From positions 39,417,713 through 39,481,712 of the forward strand of contig NC_134878.1 in NCBI RefSeq assembly GCF_041734735.1: DNA of 64,000 nucleotides. The letters are read 5' to 3'. The notes beneath the pieces were generated by a model. It ran no database searches and had not been told where the DNA came from. It was given only the letters and a program-made list of their open reading frames with translations. Source of the stretch: Babylonia areolata (lineage: Eukaryota; Mollusca; Gastropoda; Neogastropoda; Buccinidae). Of this stretch, positions 52,092 to 63,709 are shown one piece after another. The position numbers and the translations under genes were made by a program. The stretch's first letter is position 1. Each line of letters starts with the position of its first letter.

Positions 52092-55000
52092 ATGGCAGTG
52101 ATCCACTGGAACATCCGGGGGTTCCACGCCAATTTTCAGGAACTCCAGCTGCTTTGTCGTGCTTTGAAACCTTCAGTGCTGGCGCTGCAGGAGACTCTGC
52201 AAAGAGATGGCAAGGTTTTATCTCTCTCTGGTTTTAACTCCGTTTTTAAACCCGCTCAACCGAAGCAAGAGGGATTGACGGGAGGTGTCGCTCTTTTTAT
52301 TCGCAAGTCCCTTTTATACAGTACAGTTCTTTTAAGCACCCCTTTACAGGCGGTGGCAGTGAGAGTCACGCTTGAGAAAACCATCACTGTCTGCTCTCTC
52401 TACCTTCCTCCTTCCGTCCGCGTTCTGAGGCAGGACCTCATGAACCTGGTCGACCAGCTCCCACGTCCGTTTTTACTGTTGGGCGACTTCAATGGACACT
52501 CCCCGCTCTGGGGAAGTGAGATGACATCAGCCCGAGGTCTTCTCTTGGAAAACCTTCTTTCCGACATGGACTTGTGCTGTCTTAACGACAAGTCTCCCAC
52601 TTACCTGCATCTGTCCTCTGGAAAGCTCTCGTGATTTAGATCTGTCGGTCTGCAATCCATCGTTGGTCCTGGACTACGAGTGGAAAGTGCACGACGATCT
52701 GCACGGGAGTGACCACTTTCCTGTCGTCCTCCGCCCCACAGATGGAGAAGGTGACTCTCTGCCTGACCGCCTGTACTACGACAAAGCAGACTGGAGTTTT
52801 TTTACCACCAAGATAAGAGCGGAGCTGCAGGAAGAAACAGTATTGAAAAGCAAGGACCCTGCTGACGCCCTGACTCGGATCGTTTTAGATTGCGCCAAAG
52901 CGGCAGTCCCATTGTCTACCTCCAAGCCTCAGGTCCCTAGAACGCCCTGGTTCAACGCGGAATGTCGGGAGGCCCGCAAGTCTCGGAAGAGAGCGCAGCG
53001 ACGCGTCTTTCGGAGACCGGAGACCGATAGCGTTCGAACCCATCAACAGCTGAGGGCGAAAGCCAGGTATGTTTTTAAAAAGAGCCAGAGGAAGTCATGG
53101 AGAGATTTTTGCTCTTCCTTAACCTCCAACACACCCAAGAAGAAAGTGTGGAGGGTTTTAAAAAGAATTAAGGGCAAAAACGTATGCCCGACCTTTCACC
53201 ATTTAAACTCTCAGACGCTCTGGTCACAGAGAAGAAAGCAGTTGCCAATTTGCTTGCCTCCACAATAAAACAGAACTCGAGATCTGCTAACAAATCTGCT
53301 CGCTTTCTTAAAACCAAAAACCTGTCAGAAAAAACACCATGTAACTTCTTTTCCGACAACACAGAGAATTACAACCTTCCTTTCACAATGAACGAACTTA
53401 AATCTGCCCTTCAGACCTGTACGGATTCCTGTCCAGGAATGGACGAGGTCCATTATAAACTCCTAAAGCACCTTCCCCAAACCTGTCTGGACACCCTGCT
53501 TAAAGTTTATAACCACATCTGGGTCACAGGCTTTTTTCCACCCTCCTGGCGGAAAGCCCTCATAATCCCGCTGCCGAAACCGGGAAAAGACCCCTCGAAC
53601 CCCTCCAACTACCGCCCAATTGCACTGACCAGCTGCATCTGCAAACTGATGGAGAAGATGGTCAACAGTAGACTGATGTGGAAACTAGAGACCGACGGCC
53701 TTCTGGCGAAAGAACAGTGCGGTTTCCGCAAGCATCGCTCTACCGTTGACCATCTGGTCCATCTGGAAACCACTGTAAGAAATGCATTTGTAAACAAACA
53801 ACATGTGGTGGCCATATTTTTGGACTTGGAGAAAGCTTACGATACCACGTGAAAATTTGGTATTCTTTCCGACTTGCACAAGCTCGGCTTCCGAGGACAC
53901 CTGCCTCAGTTCATCCACAATTTTTTACAAGACAGACAATTCCAGGTGAGACTCGGCACCACTCTGTCCGACATTCACGAGCAGGAGCTGGGTGTCCCGC
54001 AAGGGAGCATCCTGTTGCCGGCTCTTTTCAGCATCAAAATTAATGACATCGTTCAATCCGTTCAGAGGGGATCGGACAGCTCGCTGTTCGTGGATGATTT
54101 TGCCTTATATGGAACCGGCAGCATGTACGCCAGCATCCAGCGACGGCTTCAGCTCTGCGTCAACAAGATCCAGTGTTGGGCAGAGGAGAATGGCTTCACA
54201 TTTTCGTCCTCCAAAACTGAATGCATCCATTTTCATAATTTTCGCCAGTTCTATCCGGACCCTGAAATCCGTCTGGGAACATCCACCATCCCAGCGGTCA
54301 AGGAAGCCAGATTTTTAGGGGTCGTCTTCAATCAGAAGCTGAACTTCCTCAGCCACATTAAACAGCTGAAAGTATCTTGCCAAAAAGCCCTTAACATCAT
54401 CTGAGTTGTGGCACACACGAACTGGGGTGCTGATAAGAGAACTCTCTTGCACCTCTACAGAGCCCTGGTCCGGTCCAAACTGGATTATGGAAGTATGGTA
54501 TACGGCTCGGCCAGACCGTCCTATCTGAAACCGTTGGACCCTGTACACCACCAAGGGCTCCGTCTCAGCTTAGGTGCTTTCCGCACCACCCCTGTGCACA
54601 GCCTGTACGCAGAGGCGGGGGAACCACCTCTTTCCAACCGCAGACTGAAGCTGACCCTGAACTATTATTTGAAATTGTTCTCTGAACCTACAAACCCTGC
54701 TTACGACGCTGTATTCAACAACCCTTTCAATAAGAAATTTACAGAGAAACCAAACTGCATACCTCCTATCGGACTCCGCATTCAGCTGCTCTTAGAAAAG
54801 GCCGATCTGGATGTCGGTGGCATCTCGGATTTCTCTAAGTTCCCTGACAGCCCTCCGTGGACCTTTACAACACCTGAGGTCCGATTCGATCTGGCCTCGT
54901 ACCGTAAGGACACCACCAGTTCTCTGGCCTACAGAACCTACTTTTCGGAACTGTGCCACAAATTCCCCACTTTTCAAAGCATCTTCACTGACGGTTCCAA

Positions 55001-55785
55001 GTCAGAGGACGGAGTCGCTGCATCTGCGTTCTGTCCCGCCTTTCCTGACCGGCCCTCAACGGAACACATCCTGTCTGACAGCTCGGTGTACACTGCGGAA
55101 CTGACCGCACTGGTTCTGGGGTTAAAAATGGTTCTCTCTTTGAAACAGAAGAGATTCATGATCTTTTCCGACTCCTTGTCAGCCCTGGAGGCGATCGCCT
55201 GCAGGAATATCACTCATCCCAAACTGCTGGAATTTTATGAAACTTTTACTCTCGCAACGAAGAAAGGATACGAGGTTGTGTTGGCCTGGGTTCCCGGACA
55301 TGTTGGCATTCGTGGTAACGAAAGGGCGGACCTGCTGGCCAGGAACGCTGTAAAGAAAGAATTGTCCAGATCCTTGGTACCCTATACAGACATGAAGCGG
55401 AAGGTCAACACTTACGTCAAGGATCTTTGGCAAGAGGAATGGAACACCCAGACGGACAACAAGCTCTTCCAGATCCGTCCGGACCTAAAAGAGACCCTCC
55501 CTTCGGGGGTGAAGAACAGAAAGGAGGAGTCTGTGCTGTGCAGACTGCGTACGGGGCACACTTTTTTTTACTCATTCTTACTTGTTGAAGGGGGAGGAGG
55601 CCCCTCGATGCATTCCCTGTGACGAGCCTCTCACCGTGAAACACGTGCTCCTTGACTGTTGGGATCTGCATGACGTTAGACGCAGACATTACACGGCGGT
55701 TTCTTTGAAGACTTTGTTTCGTGATGTCCCTCCGTGGGCGCTGATGGACTTCTTAAAAGAAGTGAACCTTTTTAACCAGATTTGA
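52092..55785 (+). pseudogene. ORF2 (endonuclease-RT-RNase H) of the I-like LINE, several breaks
   Basis: It starts at ATG 52092 (MAVIHWNIRGF). Endonuclease: HWNIRG, LQET, LLGDFNGHSPLWG, GSDHFPV. RT: YRPIALTSCICKLMEK, FLDLEKAYD (motif A), GVPQGSILLPALF (motif B), LFVDDFALY (motif C). RNase H: FTDGSKSEDG, AELTAL, FSDSLSALEA, GNERADLLA, all four acidic residues present. Tail: CIPCDEPLTVKHVLLDC. Frame changes near 52630, 53180 and 55565 (at a T run), and stops TGA near 53850 and 54402 (each one base from W or R), make it non-functional. Confidence 0.9.
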
Positions 55786-55969
55786 AGGTTTTAAACTATG
55801 GAAGGTTTTTTTTTGGTTTTTTTTTTAACTTTGGAGTGGAAAGTTTGAAGTGGTGACTCGTTTTAATTGGTTGTTTTTTTTATCCTTGTAGTAGTTATTG
55901 ACGCGGCGATAGCCTTGAGATGGCCTTAGTGGTCGGCGAGGCTCTAAGCACCATAATTTCATTTCATTT

Positions 55970-55981
55970 TCCTGTTGGAGT
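55970..55981. repeat. Target-site duplication of the full-length I-like LINE, right
   Basis: TCCTGTTGGAGT directly follows the ATTTC tail and matches 49958-49969. Confidence 0.9.
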
Positions 55982-56192
55982 ATGGAGGATTACTGCAACA
56001 TAATATCTTCGTGCCCAGAACAAACATTTCCAAATACACAACAATGTCACATAAAAGTTGAGAACCCACAAATGTCTTAACTCCAAAAGTATAGCTAGGC
56101 ACAAATCTAATCCTCTTACAGCTAAAATGACTTTTTTTGCCTCCTCTAAGCATAAATTTTATTACAAAAAATCAAAAACCGATTTTGGAGCC

Positions 56193-57062
56193 TTTTTTTT
56201 TTTTTTTTTTTGCTCCCCATCATCTGCACGGTTTCAGTGGCATTACTCCCATGCCGCTCATTTAGATTCCCCCATACACAGCCACACCCGGGTTCGTCCG
56301 TCGCAGTTCCAGCGTCGGCAGTCCACAGGGAACCATCGATGTTAGGTCGCCAGGAGGCCACACACCAGAGAGGACCCTGCACTGCTGCTGAGTCACTTCG
56401 GTGGTGCTCAGTGGTGCCTGTTCTGTTTTAACGTACTTAGGACACCACCTACTAAGCCCCCTACTAACGACAATAATGGCTTAGTCGCGGAGCCAGACTG
56501 AGTGAGCGTCCCTCTCAGAGTGGAGACCGCCACCACGTCTCTCAAACAACAGCCCCCCATGAATCTGTCGACACTGACGACATTGACAGGACTCACCCCA
56601 AGCACGGAAGTGGAGGGGTATCGAAACTGAGGTCACCATGAGAGCAGGGCATGAAAGGCCACAGACTTTGAGACTATTTTGTTTATATTGATGACGATGA
56701 AGGAGCAGGAGGATGACGATGATGATGACGATGTTGCTATGGAGGTCCATTTTGGTTTGGGACTGCGTGACAAGGCTGTACTCTACGCTTCCTGTCATAA
56801 TGATATCCTGGTGTTAACCAGGCCCGAGAGATACAGACATTTGAGTTTTGGTCAGGTAATAAGAGCAACACACCCAAAGACGCATCCTTGAAGTGGATGA
56901 CACTCGACTGTGTGGTCCCAGTCTCCCCATTTAAGCCCACAGCACACTCAACTCTGGGCAGGAGCCGGCCACGGGCCGAAAAACCCACCTCTGCTGGGAT
57001 TCGAACCCGCGTCCTCCCAGCCGTCAGTCCGCGACGCTAACCACTTCGCCACGGCGGCTGGT
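56193..57062 (-). mobile_element. Long tRNA-headed SINE or composite retroposon
   Basis: On the minus strand it starts at 57062 with CCAGCCGCCGTGGCGAAGTG, A box TGGCGAAGTGGTTAGCG and B box GGTTCGAATCC (about 56997-57007), as in a tRNA gene. A body of about 800 bp follows and ends in a poly-A tail (T run 56193-56211 on the plus strand). At 870 bp it is long for a SINE, so an internal fusion is possible. It sits at the 3' end of LINE-D's coding text. No clear target duplication was found. Confidence 0.65.
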
Positions 57063-58750
57063 GAGACAAATATTTTTTAGGAACATATCTATTTCGTAGC
57101 TGATCATAATTGGGACATTCCATTATAAAATGAAACTCATCACCATTCACAGACATGTTACAAACCTTACAAAGCCGTAACTCACGTGGTATGCCTTTGT
57201 GTCTCCCTGTTTCTATTTCCAGCTTATGATTACTACTTTGAAATCTGAAGAAGCTGATAACGTAATTATCAGGCATTTGACATATATATTTTTCTCTACC
57301 AAATCCACTTTTGAAATTTCGATAAAACAAACATTTACTACTCACCTCTAGAGCATAGATTTTGAAAACTATCTCTCAAAGCAATGTTGACATTCTTGCA
57401 GAAAGTTTCCCTCTCCAAGGAGAATTGAGCATCCCAAACACAGTCATACCCTGCTTCTATTAAAATTTGTCTGATACAACTCATCCATTTTGAAGAATAA
57501 ATACCATTTCGATATAAGTCAAGTAATATCAAATATATTTTCCCAGAATATTTTTCTGTGTTTGATATCACTAAGCTGGTCCAAAATCGAACTAATCTCA
57601 TTTTCACTAACACACTAATTGGATAAATACCAGTTTCTCCATAAACAATTTTGGTCATTGTATTTCTGTTCAGTTTGAACAAGCGTTTCAAAAATTTCAA
57701 TTCTAATTTTCCAAGTATATCTACATTCTCATAACCCCGTATTTTTGCACCATACAACACAATAGGAACAATCATAGACTGGTACATGTACAGAATGATA
57801 TGTAAAGGTAAAATCTTGATTTCTGGCTGACTGAAGTAACGAAAACAGGTTTTTGGCCCTGTTCATAAATCACTTTTTTAGCTTTGTAAAAAGTTCCGTT
57901 TCTGCTAAATTCGATGCCAAGATATTTAAAAGAATCGACAACATCCAAACATGCATCACCAAACTTAAAAACAGGCTTTAGCTTGTTTGTAGAATTAAAT
58001 ATCATCACTTTAGTTTTCTTTACATTGACCACTAGTTTTAATTTTAAACAATATTTGTGAAAAACATTGAGGGACTGTTGTAATCCTTCTTTCGTCTCTG
58101 AAAGTAAAATTGTGTCATCTGCATACAACAGTACATATAATCGCATGTAATTATCTAACTCTGAAGTGTTAACATTCAATAAAAGATCAACAGATGGACT
58201 CTGATGCTCAGTCAAATACAACTCTAAATCATTGAGATACAGAGAAAAAAGCAAAGGCGAGAGATTTTCTCCTTGTCATACACCCTTACAAATGCTAAAG
58301 AAATCAGATTTTTCACCATTTAAAAACACACATGACTTAATTCTATCATAAATGTTCATTATGACACGCAAAATTTTACCATTCACGCCTTCATGAACAA
58401 GGTTTTGCCAAACCCACTTCTCCAAACTGAATCAAAGGCTGCTTTTTTTTAAAAATAAACAAAAGCACAGTAAAGTTTCTTTTTCATGGAGAAAATTATA
58501 TCAATTAGTGATTTCTAAACAAACATTTGATCTAATGTAGAATGGGACTGTCTAAATCCTGCTTGGGCTCCTGAAAGTATATTGTTTACATTGATATAAT
58601 CAGCCTAGCATTTAACACTGGTGAATAGTTTTCCAACACAGCTGAGCAAAGTTATTCCACTATAATTAGTGTATCACCTTTGCCTTTATACAATGGTAAT
58701 ATCAAGCCGGATACCCATTTTTGTTAAAACACCTTCGTCCAGTATCTCTC
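57063..58750 (-). mobile_element. LINE-D relic: reverse transcriptase and C-terminal part
   Basis: Worn but long frames: NYSGITLLSCVGKLFTS, LSGAQAGFRQSHST, FDSVWRSGFGK, GEKSDFFSICKGV-stop-QGENLSPL (one TGA where R is expected), LFSLYLNDLELYL, VLLYADDTILLSE (catalytic YADD), LKLVVNVKKTKVMIF, VDSFKYLGIEF, and a C-terminal CKVCNMSVNGDEFHFIMEC cluster. Frames change several times. The clade is uncertain; similar proteins are common in molluscs and cnidarians. It is the host of several later insertions. Confidence 0.82.
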
Positions 58751-58869
58751 TTTAAAACGGACTTGTAATTTTTGCTGGCTCTTTCGAGTGTGTCTCTATT
58801 TTTACTACAATTTCTTTTTCTTTTTTTTTTTACTCTGTGTTTAGCTTTAAAATATTCTGATCGGCTTCG

Positions 58870-58999
58870 TTTCCATGTTCCCCCCGAAAACGGAGTATGG
58901 CTGCCTACATGGCAGGGTAAAAACGGTCATACACGTAAAAGCCTACTGGCATGCATACGAGTGAACGTGGGAGTTGCAGCCTACAAACGCAGAAGAAGA
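58870..58999 (+). mobile_element. Short interspersed repeat with AAG tail inside LINE-D
   Basis: TGGCTGCCTACATGGCAGGG, TAAAAACGGTCATACACGTA and GAACGTGGGAGTTGCAGCC, ending GCAGAAGAAGAAG. I remember this as the 3' end of a dispersed mollusc repeat. It separates LINE-D endonuclease text (59000-59454) from RT text (below 58750), so it is an insertion. Its left end is unclear. Confidence 0.5.
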
Positions 59000-59454
59000 A
59001 GTTTCCATGTTGAATCAAACCAGCTGCAACTATCTCTGTGTTTTGTCTTAGAATTACGAATTTGATATGTCCCGAGAGTATCAGTTGCCGTCTGAATCAG
59101 AATGTTTGCGAGCTTATCATTTATGACGTCAATATCATCAGCATCGATTGCGTCATTTAAGTGTGTAAGCTCAGTGTTAGACAATTCTTCTTGAAAAGAA
59201 GCAGCCTTTTCGTGTTCCCATTTTAGTATTATTTCATTCTGACCTGTTAAATTTGATGTGGCACATTTTTATATGACACGGTATGACAGCCGTATCAGTA
59301 TCATTTTTATGGTTCAATATGTGCCACTCAGTAGCCAGAGACAAGATCAACGGGCTGTGTACATCAGATAATAAAGCATCAAATGGGGTAATAGTAAAAT
59401 CTGTTATTTTTGTGAACAAAAAGGGGGATCCAATCATGTTGTGGTGGTGTGTGT
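59000..59454 (-). mobile_element. LINE-D relic: endonuclease end and linker
   Basis: Minus-strand text IGSPFLFTKITDFTITPFDA and LLSDVHSPLILSL is the C-terminal end of an APE endonuclease domain (SDHSP-like motif as SDVHSP). DVINDKLANILIQTATDTLG and HRDSCSWFDSTWK follow as the linker before RT. The upstream part of the domain lies beyond LINE-C at 63572-63709. Confidence 0.7.
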
Positions 59455-62400
59455 CCATCGAGATCGATGAAGACCATCGTTGTCATCCAGATGGGGGGAA
59501 GGTGGTGGTGTGTGTGGGGGGGGGAGATGCTCATGAATCTATCTGTGAATGCGCTGATGGCTGAATAGTCCAATCTGCGCACGAAATGTTCGCTGACAGT
59601 TGGGGCAGACAAAGACAGGCATTTCATTGTCAGGGAGCTTGTTTACCCGTGACTTTCTGGCCTGCCTCTTCTGAACAGCTGCAGCAGTCCTGTTGGCCTG
59701 CACAACTTGGCGCCTTTGTGCACAGCAGCGCGCCATTTGTCACGGTCCACTGCAGATTCCTCCCAGGAGTCAGGGTTGATATCAAACGCTTTCAGAGAGA
59801 CTTTCAGAGTATCTCTGAAGCGCTTCTTCTTCCCTCCGTGTGATCTCTTCCCTTGTTGCAGGTCGCCATAGAAGAGCCTTTTGGGCAGCCGATGGTCTGG
59901 CATGCGAGCCACGTGTCCAGCCCAGCGAAGCTGGGACTGCATCAGGATGGTGAAGATGCTGGGAAGGGTGGCTTTTGCAAGCACCTCCATGTCTGGGGTC
60001 CTGTCTTGCCACTCGATGTTCAGTAGTTTCCTGAGACATGTTGTGTGGAAGTGGTTCAGCTTCTTGGCGTGTCGTTGGTACACTGTCCAAGTTTCGCAGG
60101 CGTACAGTAGTGTGGGGAGAGCTACTGCTCTGTAGACCTTTAGCTTGGTCTCAAGACCAATGCCTCTTCTGTTCCAGACATTTGCATAGAATCTGCCAAA
60201 GGTTGCGCTTGCTCTTGCAATCCTGACGTTCACTTCATCGTCGATGGTCGCATTTCGTGACAGTGTGCTGCCAAAGTATGTGAACCGCTCCACCGCATTG
60301 AGTCTCTGACCGTTGACTGTGATGTTGGGCTCAATGTGGGGTTTCCCTGGGGCTGGCTGATGGAGAACTTCAGTTTTCCTCGTGCTGATGGTAAGGCCGA
60401 AGTTCCTGCTGGCAGTGGCAAACTTGTCAACGCTGAGTTGCATGTCAGCTTCAGATCCAGCGTTGAGGGCACAATCATCAGCAAACAAAAAGTCTCTGAT
60501 GATGTCTGTCATGACCTTCGTTTTTGCTTGAAGCCTTCTGAGGTTAAACAGCTTGCCATCTGTTCGGTACTTTAGGCTGATTCCAACATCACCATCTCTG
60601 AAGGCATCAGTAAGCATTGCAGAGAACATGAGGCTGAACAGTGTTGGCGCCAGGACACAGCCTTGCTTGACACCATTTGTGAAAGGAAAAGGAGCAGATG
60701 TTTCGCCATTGTCCTGGACTCGAGCCTGCATGCCTTCATGGAATTGGCTGACCAAGGAAATAAATTTCCGAGGGCATCCGTACTTGGCCATGATTTTCCA
60801 CAGTCCCTCTCTACTCACGGTGTCGAAGGCCTTAGTGAGGTCGACATAGGTGGAGAACAGATCAGTATTTTGCTTCTGACATTTCTCTTGAAGCTGCCTT
60901 GCAGCAAACACCATGTCGGTGGTTCTGCGCTCTTTCCGGAATCCACATTGGCTCTCAGGCAAATGACCTTGGTCAAGGTGTGCTGTGAGGCGGTTTAGTA
61001 GGATCCTGGCAAGTATCTTGCCTGCGATGGAGAGCAAGGAAATGCCACGATGGTTATCACAGGCTTGCCGGTTCCCCTTTCGCTTGTACAAGTGAATGAT
61101 AGATGCATCTTTGAAATCCTGGGGGATCGTCTCTTCTTTCCACATGAGTGAGTACAGCTGATGGAGCTTCTCAGTCAGCACAGTGCCTCCATCCTTGAAG
61201 ACCTCTGCTGGTATGGAGTCTGAGCCAGGTGCTTTGCCACTGGATAGCAGACGGATTGCTTTCTGGGTCTCAAGAAGTGTTGGCGGATCGTCCAGTGCTT
61301 CGTTGATGGGGACTTGTGGGAGACGGTCTATGGCTTCATCATTTATGGAGGAAGGGCGATTTAGGACACTGTTGAAGTGCTCAGCCCAGCGTTCGAGAAT
61401 TTTCTCCTTCTCGGTGATCCAGGTATTCCCATCTGCACTGAGGAGGGGGAATGATCCTGAGGATGTGGGGCCGTAGATTTCTTTTAAGGCATCTTAGAAC
61501 CTCTTCATATCGTGCCTGTCAGCATATCCCTGGATCTCATCAGCTTTGTCACTCAGCCACTTATCCTGCATCTTTTGCTGAACAGTCCTGCGGATGGCAT
61601 TGTACGCATCCTTTTTTGATGTGGACTTTGGGTTGTTCAGGTAGGCTTGATGCAGACGGCGTTTCTCATCCAGAAACTGCTTGATTTCATCACAGTTTTC
61701 ATCAAACCAGTCTTTCTGCTTTCTGGTCATGGGTCCCAGGATCTCTGAAGCTGTACTATAGATCAGCTCGCGCAGGGTCCTCCAGTCAGACTCCACATTC
61801 TGGTTGACCAGAGAGGCGGATTCCAGACGATCTTCCAGCAGCTCCACAAAGGTCTGTTTGATGGTGATGTTTTTGAGCTTAGCGATGCTGAGCCGTTTTG
61901 GAGCCTTCTGGTCTTGGGGGCGGCTCTTGGGTTGGATTCGAATATTCAGCTTCGAGACTACAAGGCGATGGTCTGTCCAACACTTGGCGCCGCACATGGT
62001 CTTTGTCACACGTACATCTTGCCTATCCCTGTTCCTGACGATGACATAATCGATGAGATGCCAATGCTTTGAGCGAGGGTGCATCCATGACGTCCTGTTA
62101 CGGGTAGGGAGGCAGAAAACTGTGTTGGTTATCAGCAGTTCGTGCTCTGCACAGGTCTGAAGCAAAAGCAATCCATTTGGGTTGCAGTGGCCCACACCGT
62201 GCTTTCCAATCACTCCATCCCAGGAGATGTAGTCAGAGCCAACTCTAGCATTGAAGTCCCCAAGAATGATGAGCTTGTCTGCTTTCGGGATAGCAGCAAT
62301 GACAGAGTGAAGGTCCTCGTAGAACTTCGCCTTCACTTCATCCGGGTTGGTCATGGTTGGGGCGTAGGCACTGACAATGGTGAGGTGCTTCTGGCCAGAT

Positions 62401-63571
62401 GCCAGTGGGAGTTTCATGGTCATAAGCCTATCGTTGACTCCCTTTGGGATTCCTGCTACATTGCTGACAAGTGCTGTTTTTACTGCAAACCCAACGCCAG
62501 CCTCACGTCGCTCTTCACTTCCTCGTCCATGCCAGAAGAAGGTGTAACCAGATACCTGTTCATTGAGCTCGCCTTTGCCTGCAAGCCGAGTCTCACTCAA
62601 GGCTGCGATGTCAATGTTGTATCTGGCGAGTTCGGATGCAACTAGTGCCGTTCTCCTTTGGGGTCTGTCCGCGTTATCTCTGTCCAGGAGAGTCCTTATG
62701 TTCCAAGCACCTATGGAGAGAGGAACGATTTTTGTTTTTTTCTTTTCTTTCTCTTTGTTTTGACCGCTGATGTAGGGTCCCCGACAGCCGCGGTATGCTG
62801 GCCAGGGTGATATGGAGCAGGCAATTTTTAGGGCACCTTTTCTAGCCCCTTCCTCGTGCCAGGGAGGTGAGCAGTGCATTCCTAAAGAGGGCTGCTCAGA
62901 CGGCTGCCGAGCTCCATCGCTGCTCCTGTCGATGAAGAACGACCCAATGGCCTGAGCCGCCTGCGTGCAGGTCTGCGGCTGCGACTGCCAGTGTACCCAC
63001 ACCTGTCGTTTTGTCGCTCGCCTGTCGCCACAAGACTTGGGGGTGATGAAAGAATGAAGGATGAAAGGTCATTAAGGATGACTGATGACTTGCGCAATGA
63101 GTTTGTTTAAAGTGAAGAGGAGTTGCGCAACGTCGACCTCACTCTCTCGTCCAGGTTCACCAATTTCCAGTGGCAAGACTAAGTCGAGACGACTGGAGGA
63201 TGAGGATGTCTCATCTTGCTCTCTGCACTCCACAGTGCGTTGCTGTAACTGCCTTCCTCTCTGTTGAACCGATAGGTTTCTTCCGCAGATTCTGCCGGAT
63301 CCAGACTTCACATGCATGGGTAGACACACCCCGGGGGCCAACTGCGTGTGGCATGCACACAGCACGGTGGAGCTAGGTGGCCGTCCGTGGCTCTCCTGAG
63401 CCGACGCCCTTTTCTGGATCTCGTTTTTAATTCCATAAGGGTGTCTAGCCACCCGCCTCACCGGTCCCAGAACGGAGCGGTGGGAGTGCCGGTTTAGTCG
63501 CCGGCACCCCAACCCTGAACAGGTTGTACTGGATTACAGGTTACCAGTAGCAGATCTAATGACCTGACCTG
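59455..63571 (-). mobile_element. LINE-C: nearly intact RTE-like LINE inserted in LINE-D
   Basis: Related to LINE-A, with homologous 5' region and protein. LINE-D text flanks it on both sides (NNYGYRLIDLCKSSSLYILN to the right, HHHNMIGSPFLF to the left), so it is an insertion. The 5' limit near 63571 and 3' limit near 59455 are estimates; I did not find a convincing target duplication. Length is about 4.1 kb. Confidence 0.8.
59542..62879 (-). pseudogene. LINE-C ORF: endonuclease-RT with one stop and one frameshift
   Basis: The first ATG is at 62879. Endonuclease motifs: AWNIRT, SETRLAGKG, YAPTM, LGDFNARVG, DYVIV, TDHRLV. RT motifs: CGFRKERRTTDM, VDLTKAFDTV, NGVKQGCVLAP, FLFADDCAL. A single TAA at 61494-61496 interrupts DMKRF/DALKEIYGP, probably from a tyrosine codon. 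A one-base frame change near 59705 separates VHKGAKL from the C2H2 finger (CPNCQRTFRAQIGLFSHQRIH). Otherwise the frame is open for about 1110 codons, so the copy died recently. Confidence 0.88.
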
Positions 63572-63709
63572 ACACACATTACTAGTGAACATTCCGATTC
63601 CGTCATCTCTCCCTGCTCTTCCATTAAGAATATACAATGAAGACGATTTACACAAGTCAATCAATCTATACCCATAGTTGTTTGATCGACGATAATCGTG
63701 ATTATGTCT
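63572..63709 (-). mobile_element. LINE-D relic: endonuclease part upstream of LINE-C
   Basis: Minus-strand text DYRRSNNYGYRLIDLCKSS and LYILNGRAGRDDGIGMFTS matches the middle of an APE endonuclease (NNYGxxLIxLCxxxxLxIxNGR). It is cut on the right by the I-like LINE copy at 63710. Confidence 0.7.

Larger units (their letters stand above)
49970..55969 (+). mobile_element. Full-length I-like LINE (6.0 kb)
   Basis: Bounded by 12-bp direct repeats, starting CCTCCCGAAACCTGG and ending in ATTTC repeats. The order is: 5' UTR (49970-50758), ORF1 gag-like, a 30-bp gap, ORF2 with APE endonuclease, RT, RNase H and a CCHC tail, then a 3' UTR with TTGAGATGGCCTTAGTGGTC. RNase H after RT points to the I clade or a relative. 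ORF1 has one frameshift. ORF2 has about three frameshifts and two stops, so it is dead but young. Confidence 0.93.

Noticed and set aside
63085-63512. Open frames in the LINE-C 5' region as a separate gene
   Set aside because: The region lies in the 5' leader of LINE-C, and the frames show no recognisable domain.
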